From contig CALVBU010000001.1 of the NCBI GenBank assembly GCA_944325875.1, positions 310,001 to 374,000 of the forward strand: DNA of 64,000 bases, written 5' to 3'. Made by a program: the position numbers and the translations under genes. The stretch comes from Candidatus Gastranaerophilales bacterium (lineage in GTDB: Bacteria > Cyanobacteriota > Vampirovibrionia > Gastranaerophilales > Gastranaerophilaceae). Positions 62,071 through 64,000 of this stretch are shown here, piece after piece (the first letter of the stretch is position 1; every line of letters starts with the position of its first letter). A model generated the notes under the pieces. It was not told the DNA's origin. It was given only the letters and a program-made list of their open reading frames with translations, and did no database searches.

Positions 62071-62143
62071 GCGGAAGTAGCTCAGTTGGTAGAGCTTCTG
62101 CCTTCCAAGCAGAATGTCGCGAGTTCGAGTCTCGTCTTCCGCT
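62071..62143 (+). tRNA. tRNA-Gly(UCC)
   Basis: Acceptor GCGGAAG / CTTCCGC with T73, D arm GCTC-AGTTGGTA-GAGC, anticodon stem TCTGC / GCAGA with loop CTTCCAA (anticodon TCC, glycine), T arm GCGAG-TTCGAGT-CTCGT with the last pair a G-T. CCA is not encoded. The U73 discriminator fits bacterial tRNA-Gly. A T run follows the 3' end. Confidence 0.96.
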
Positions 62144-62174
62144 TTTTTAGTACAAAATTTTAGGGATTTGCATT

Positions 62175-63020
62175 ATGCTGAATGAATTTCTGGATTATCT
62201 TGATAAAATACAAAAGGTTCTTACGACAATACATTTTGATCTTATTGTACAGATTATTATAAACCTTGTCATTCTCGGTATTATTTTTAAAGCTATAGAA
62301 ATTTTTGAAAATAATTTAAAAAATAAGTTCACCGACAATAAAAATTCTCAAATAATAAAGTTTATACCTGTGTTTACAAGAATTATTAAATTCATAATAT
62401 TTTTTATTCTTGTCGCAGCATTATTACAAAATCACGGATACTCAATATCTTCACTGGTTGCAGGGTTCGGAATTACAGGTTTGGCAGTAGGTTTTGCTGC
62501 AAATGCAACTATTGCTAATATGTTCGGAACAATTGCGATTCTATCTGACAAATCCTTTGAAGTTGGAGATTACATAAAAATCGGAGCTTTTGAAGGAACT
62601 GTAGAAGACATTAATATGCGTTCTACAAAAATAAGAACACTTGATAATGCACTTACAATAATCCCTAACAGTACACTTGCTAACGGCGAAATAATTAACG
62701 TTACAAAAGCCCATAAAAGAAGAATTTTAGAGACTATCGGCGTAACTTATGATACAAGTAATGAAAAATTAAAACGTGCGATTGAAATTATTGAAGAAAT
62801 TCTTAACCAAAATAGCGATATTTATGGGGATTATGTAGTATTTTTAGATACTTTGGCTGATAGTTCTATAAATATTAAAGTTAATGCATATGTAAAAACT
62901 AACAATTATGTAAAATATTTAAAAATCAAAGAAATAATACTTCTTGAAATAATAAAACGCTATAGAGAAGAAAATATAGATTTTGCATTCCCTTCAAGAA
63001 CTTTATATATGGCAAAATGA
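62175..63020 (+). CDS. MscS-family mechanosensitive channel
   Basis: A 281-residue MscS: three N-terminal helices, pore helix TM3 in SSLVAGFGITGLAVGFAANATIANMFGTI, then the beta domain with FEVGDYIKIGAFEGTVEDINMRSTKIRT, IPNSTLANGEIINVT and the C-terminal alpha-beta part. It opens in response to membrane tension after osmotic down-shock. Ends inside the rlmH start (4-base overlap). Confidence 0.95.
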   Translation: MLNEFLDYLDKIQKVLTTIHFDLIVQIIINLVILGIIFKAIEIFENNLKNKFTDNKNSQIIKFIPVFTRIIKFIIFFILVAALLQNHGYSISSLVAGFGITGLAVGFAANATIANMFGTIAILSDKSFEVGDYIKIGAFEGTVEDINMRSTKIRTLDNALTIIPNSTLANGEIINVTKAHKRRILETIGVTYDTSNEKLKRAIEIIEEILNQNSDIYGDYVVFLDTLADSSINIKVNAYVKTNNYVKYLKIKEIILLEIIKRYREENIDFAFPSRTLYMAK

Positions 63021-63487
63021 AGATCAAAATAATCGCGCTAGGAAAAATTAAAGAAAAATTTTTAAAAGAGGGTATTGATGAATTTTTAAAAAGATTAACC
63101 CCCTATGCAAGCGTAGAAATTATAGAACTTCAACCAATAGACATCAAAGATGAACATCTGACTCAAAGGATATTAGATGAAGAAGGTGAAAAAATACTTT
63201 CTTTAATTAAACCGCAATCTTATGTAATAACGATGGAAATTAACGGAAAACAGTTTTCATCAGAAGAATTTGCGCAGAAAATATCCAATCTTACAAACGA
63301 AGGTCAAAGCGAAATTATTTTTGTAATAGGTTCCTCCTGCGGTCTTTCTAAAAATGTATCAGCCAGAGCAAACTTAAAAATGAGTATGTCAAAAATGACA
63401 TTTCTGCATCAATTTGCGAGATTAATCCTTGTAGAACAGATATATAGAGCTTTTAAAATTATAAAAGGCGAAACTTACCATAAATAA
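63017..63487 (+). CDS. rlmH: 23S rRNA pseudouridine-1915 N3-methyltransferase
   Basis: A 156-residue SPOUT methylase: MKIKIIALGKIKEKFLKEGIDEFLKRL start, MEINGKQFSSEEFAQKI, the knotted FVIGSSCGLSKNVSARANLKMSMSKMTFLHQFARLILVEQIYRAFKIIKGETYHK end with the invariant YHK. ATG overlaps the mscS stop. Single-domain, normal length. Confidence 0.97.
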   Translation: MKIKIIALGKIKEKFLKEGIDEFLKRLTPYASVEIIELQPIDIKDEHLTQRILDEEGEKILSLIKPQSYVITMEINGKQFSSEEFAQKISNLTNEGQSEIIFVIGSSCGLSKNVSARANLKMSMSKMTFLHQFARLILVEQIYRAFKIIKGETYHK

Positions 63488-63490
63488 GTA

Positions 63491-63518
63491 TTGATTTACT
63501 TGAAAAAACTGCTATAAT
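63491..63518 (+). promoter_or_regulatory. Promoter of the 63541 gene
   Basis: TTGATT (63491-63496), 16 bases, TATAAT (63513-63518), then AAGGAGGG before ATG 63541. It begins right after the rlmH stop. Confidence 0.65.
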
Positions 63519-63540
63519 TTGTTTTATCAAGGAGGGAAAT

Positions 63541-64000
63541 ATGGAAGTTAACAAAATCACAACGACAAAAGTTAATCAGAAATATATACACACCCCAGCA
63601 CAAAAATTAATTACAACAAAGATACAACAAGAAAATAATGACAAACTAATGAGGGAGCTTGACAATATGGCAAATAGAAATAATATAAACTTCAAAGGAA
63701 ATTATGACTTAAATCTTTCCTCTGAAGAACTTCAAAAAAGAACACATAAAGATTATTTAACTACAAAAAAAATGCTAAAACCTGACGCACCAGAATATCT
63801 TGCACTCGCAGAAGGTGATAAAGAAGCACTTAAACATCTTGTAAAAGCTGCTTATATATTAGAAAAAATAAATATGCAGCTTGATAATCCACATAACCTT
63901 GAATTCAAAGAATACTTAGATAAAGAAGTAGCAAAAGGCAATAAAGATGCAGAAATGACTAAAACCCTTTTTGATGCACAAAAAGGTATTAACGCAATAG
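63541..64000 (+). CDS. Lineage-type protein with F-x-G motif, 3' part missing
   Basis: The first 153 codons are in the window; the C-terminus runs off the end. The N-terminus is polar and basic, then NINFKGNYDLNLS (F51-K-G53) matches the motif seen at 27449 and 56373. The following SSEELQKRTHKDYLTTKKML and YILEKINMQLDNPHNLEFKEYLDKEVAKGNKDAEMTKTLFDAQKGI are helical. That last stretch recalls the helical start of M49-type dipeptidyl peptidases, but without the zinc motif in view I cannot name it. GGAGG ribosome site. Confidence 0.6.
   Translation, partial: MEVNKITTTKVNQKYIHTPAQKLITTKIQQENNDKLMRELDNMANRNNINFKGNYDLNLSSEELQKRTHKDYLTTKKMLKPDAPEYLALAEGDKEALKHLVKAAYILEKINMQLDNPHNLEFKEYLDKEVAKGNKDAEMTKTLFDAQKGINAI

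Noticed and set aside
1-64000. CRISPR arrays, insertion sequences, prophage genes, rRNA operons
   Set aside because: No regularly spaced repeats, transposase, integrase, capsid or rRNA sequences were recognised on either strand.

Overview
The window is an AT-rich bacterial chromosome segment with dense housekeeping genes on both strands. It carries no rRNA, phage, insertion sequence or CRISPR array. Several traits point to a non-photosynthetic relative of the cyanobacteria, most likely a gut Gastranaerophilales (Melainabacteria/Vampirovibrionia) species. These are many prepilins with an almost invariant GFTLAEVLITLG N-terminus, a cyanobacterial IctB/O-antigen-ligase-like protein beside a DUF4330 protein, envelope-type heptose kinase and ComEC genes, and several lineage-type hypothetical proteins carrying a short F-x-G motif. 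This placement is inference from sequence style, not a phylogeny.

Layout. 1-6.6 kb: partial nanE, an M16 peptidase, ilvB with a degenerate pilin-like gene behind it, a small secreted protein, and an rph operon. 6.7-15.6 kb: a PHP phosphoesterase, pilin cassette 1, prfB with its programmed frameshift, a 5'-nucleotidase-like enzyme, an O-GlcNAc-transferase-like enzyme and glyS. 15.7-18.6 kb: an electron-transfer operon (NfnA-like flavoprotein, Cys-rich small protein, EtfB, EtfA) behind a good sigma-70 promoter. 18.6-27.4 kb: pilin cassettes 2, 3 and 4 interleaved with purA, a large M16 peptidase and gap. 27.4-39.6 kb: radA, rel, a mosaic axial-like protein, an envelope-glycan cluster and ispG. 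39.7-46.7 kb: a secreted TPR/glycosidase-like/ComEC operon and a large TPR protein. 46.8-49 kb: pyrF and pilin cassette 5. 49-54 kb: rmuC, a soluble two-component pair, and an anti-sigma/ECF sigma/Spy-like operon. 53.5-64 kb: lineage-type membrane proteins, trmFO, a SpoU methylase, an aminopeptidase, a parvulin, a rod-shaped putative ncRNA (6S-like), tRNA-Gly, mscS, rlmH and a partial lineage-type gene.

The most striking feature is a repeated module. Five times in 64 kb a prepilin gene is divergently paired with a tiny single-domain XRE/Cro-type regulator (8, 18.9, 24.5, 27.1 and 48.6 kb). In each short intergenic region I find an inverted-repeat operator, usually in two copies, placed on or against the best pilin promoter. 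The operator sequence differs from cassette to cassette. This looks like a family of orthogonal, self-contained pilin expression switches inserted between unrelated housekeeping genes. I know of no description of such a system. ComEC in the same window makes a DNA-uptake or adhesion pseudopilus a reasonable, untested, role.

Limits: all family calls come from reading motifs. No database search, folding program or phylogeny was run.
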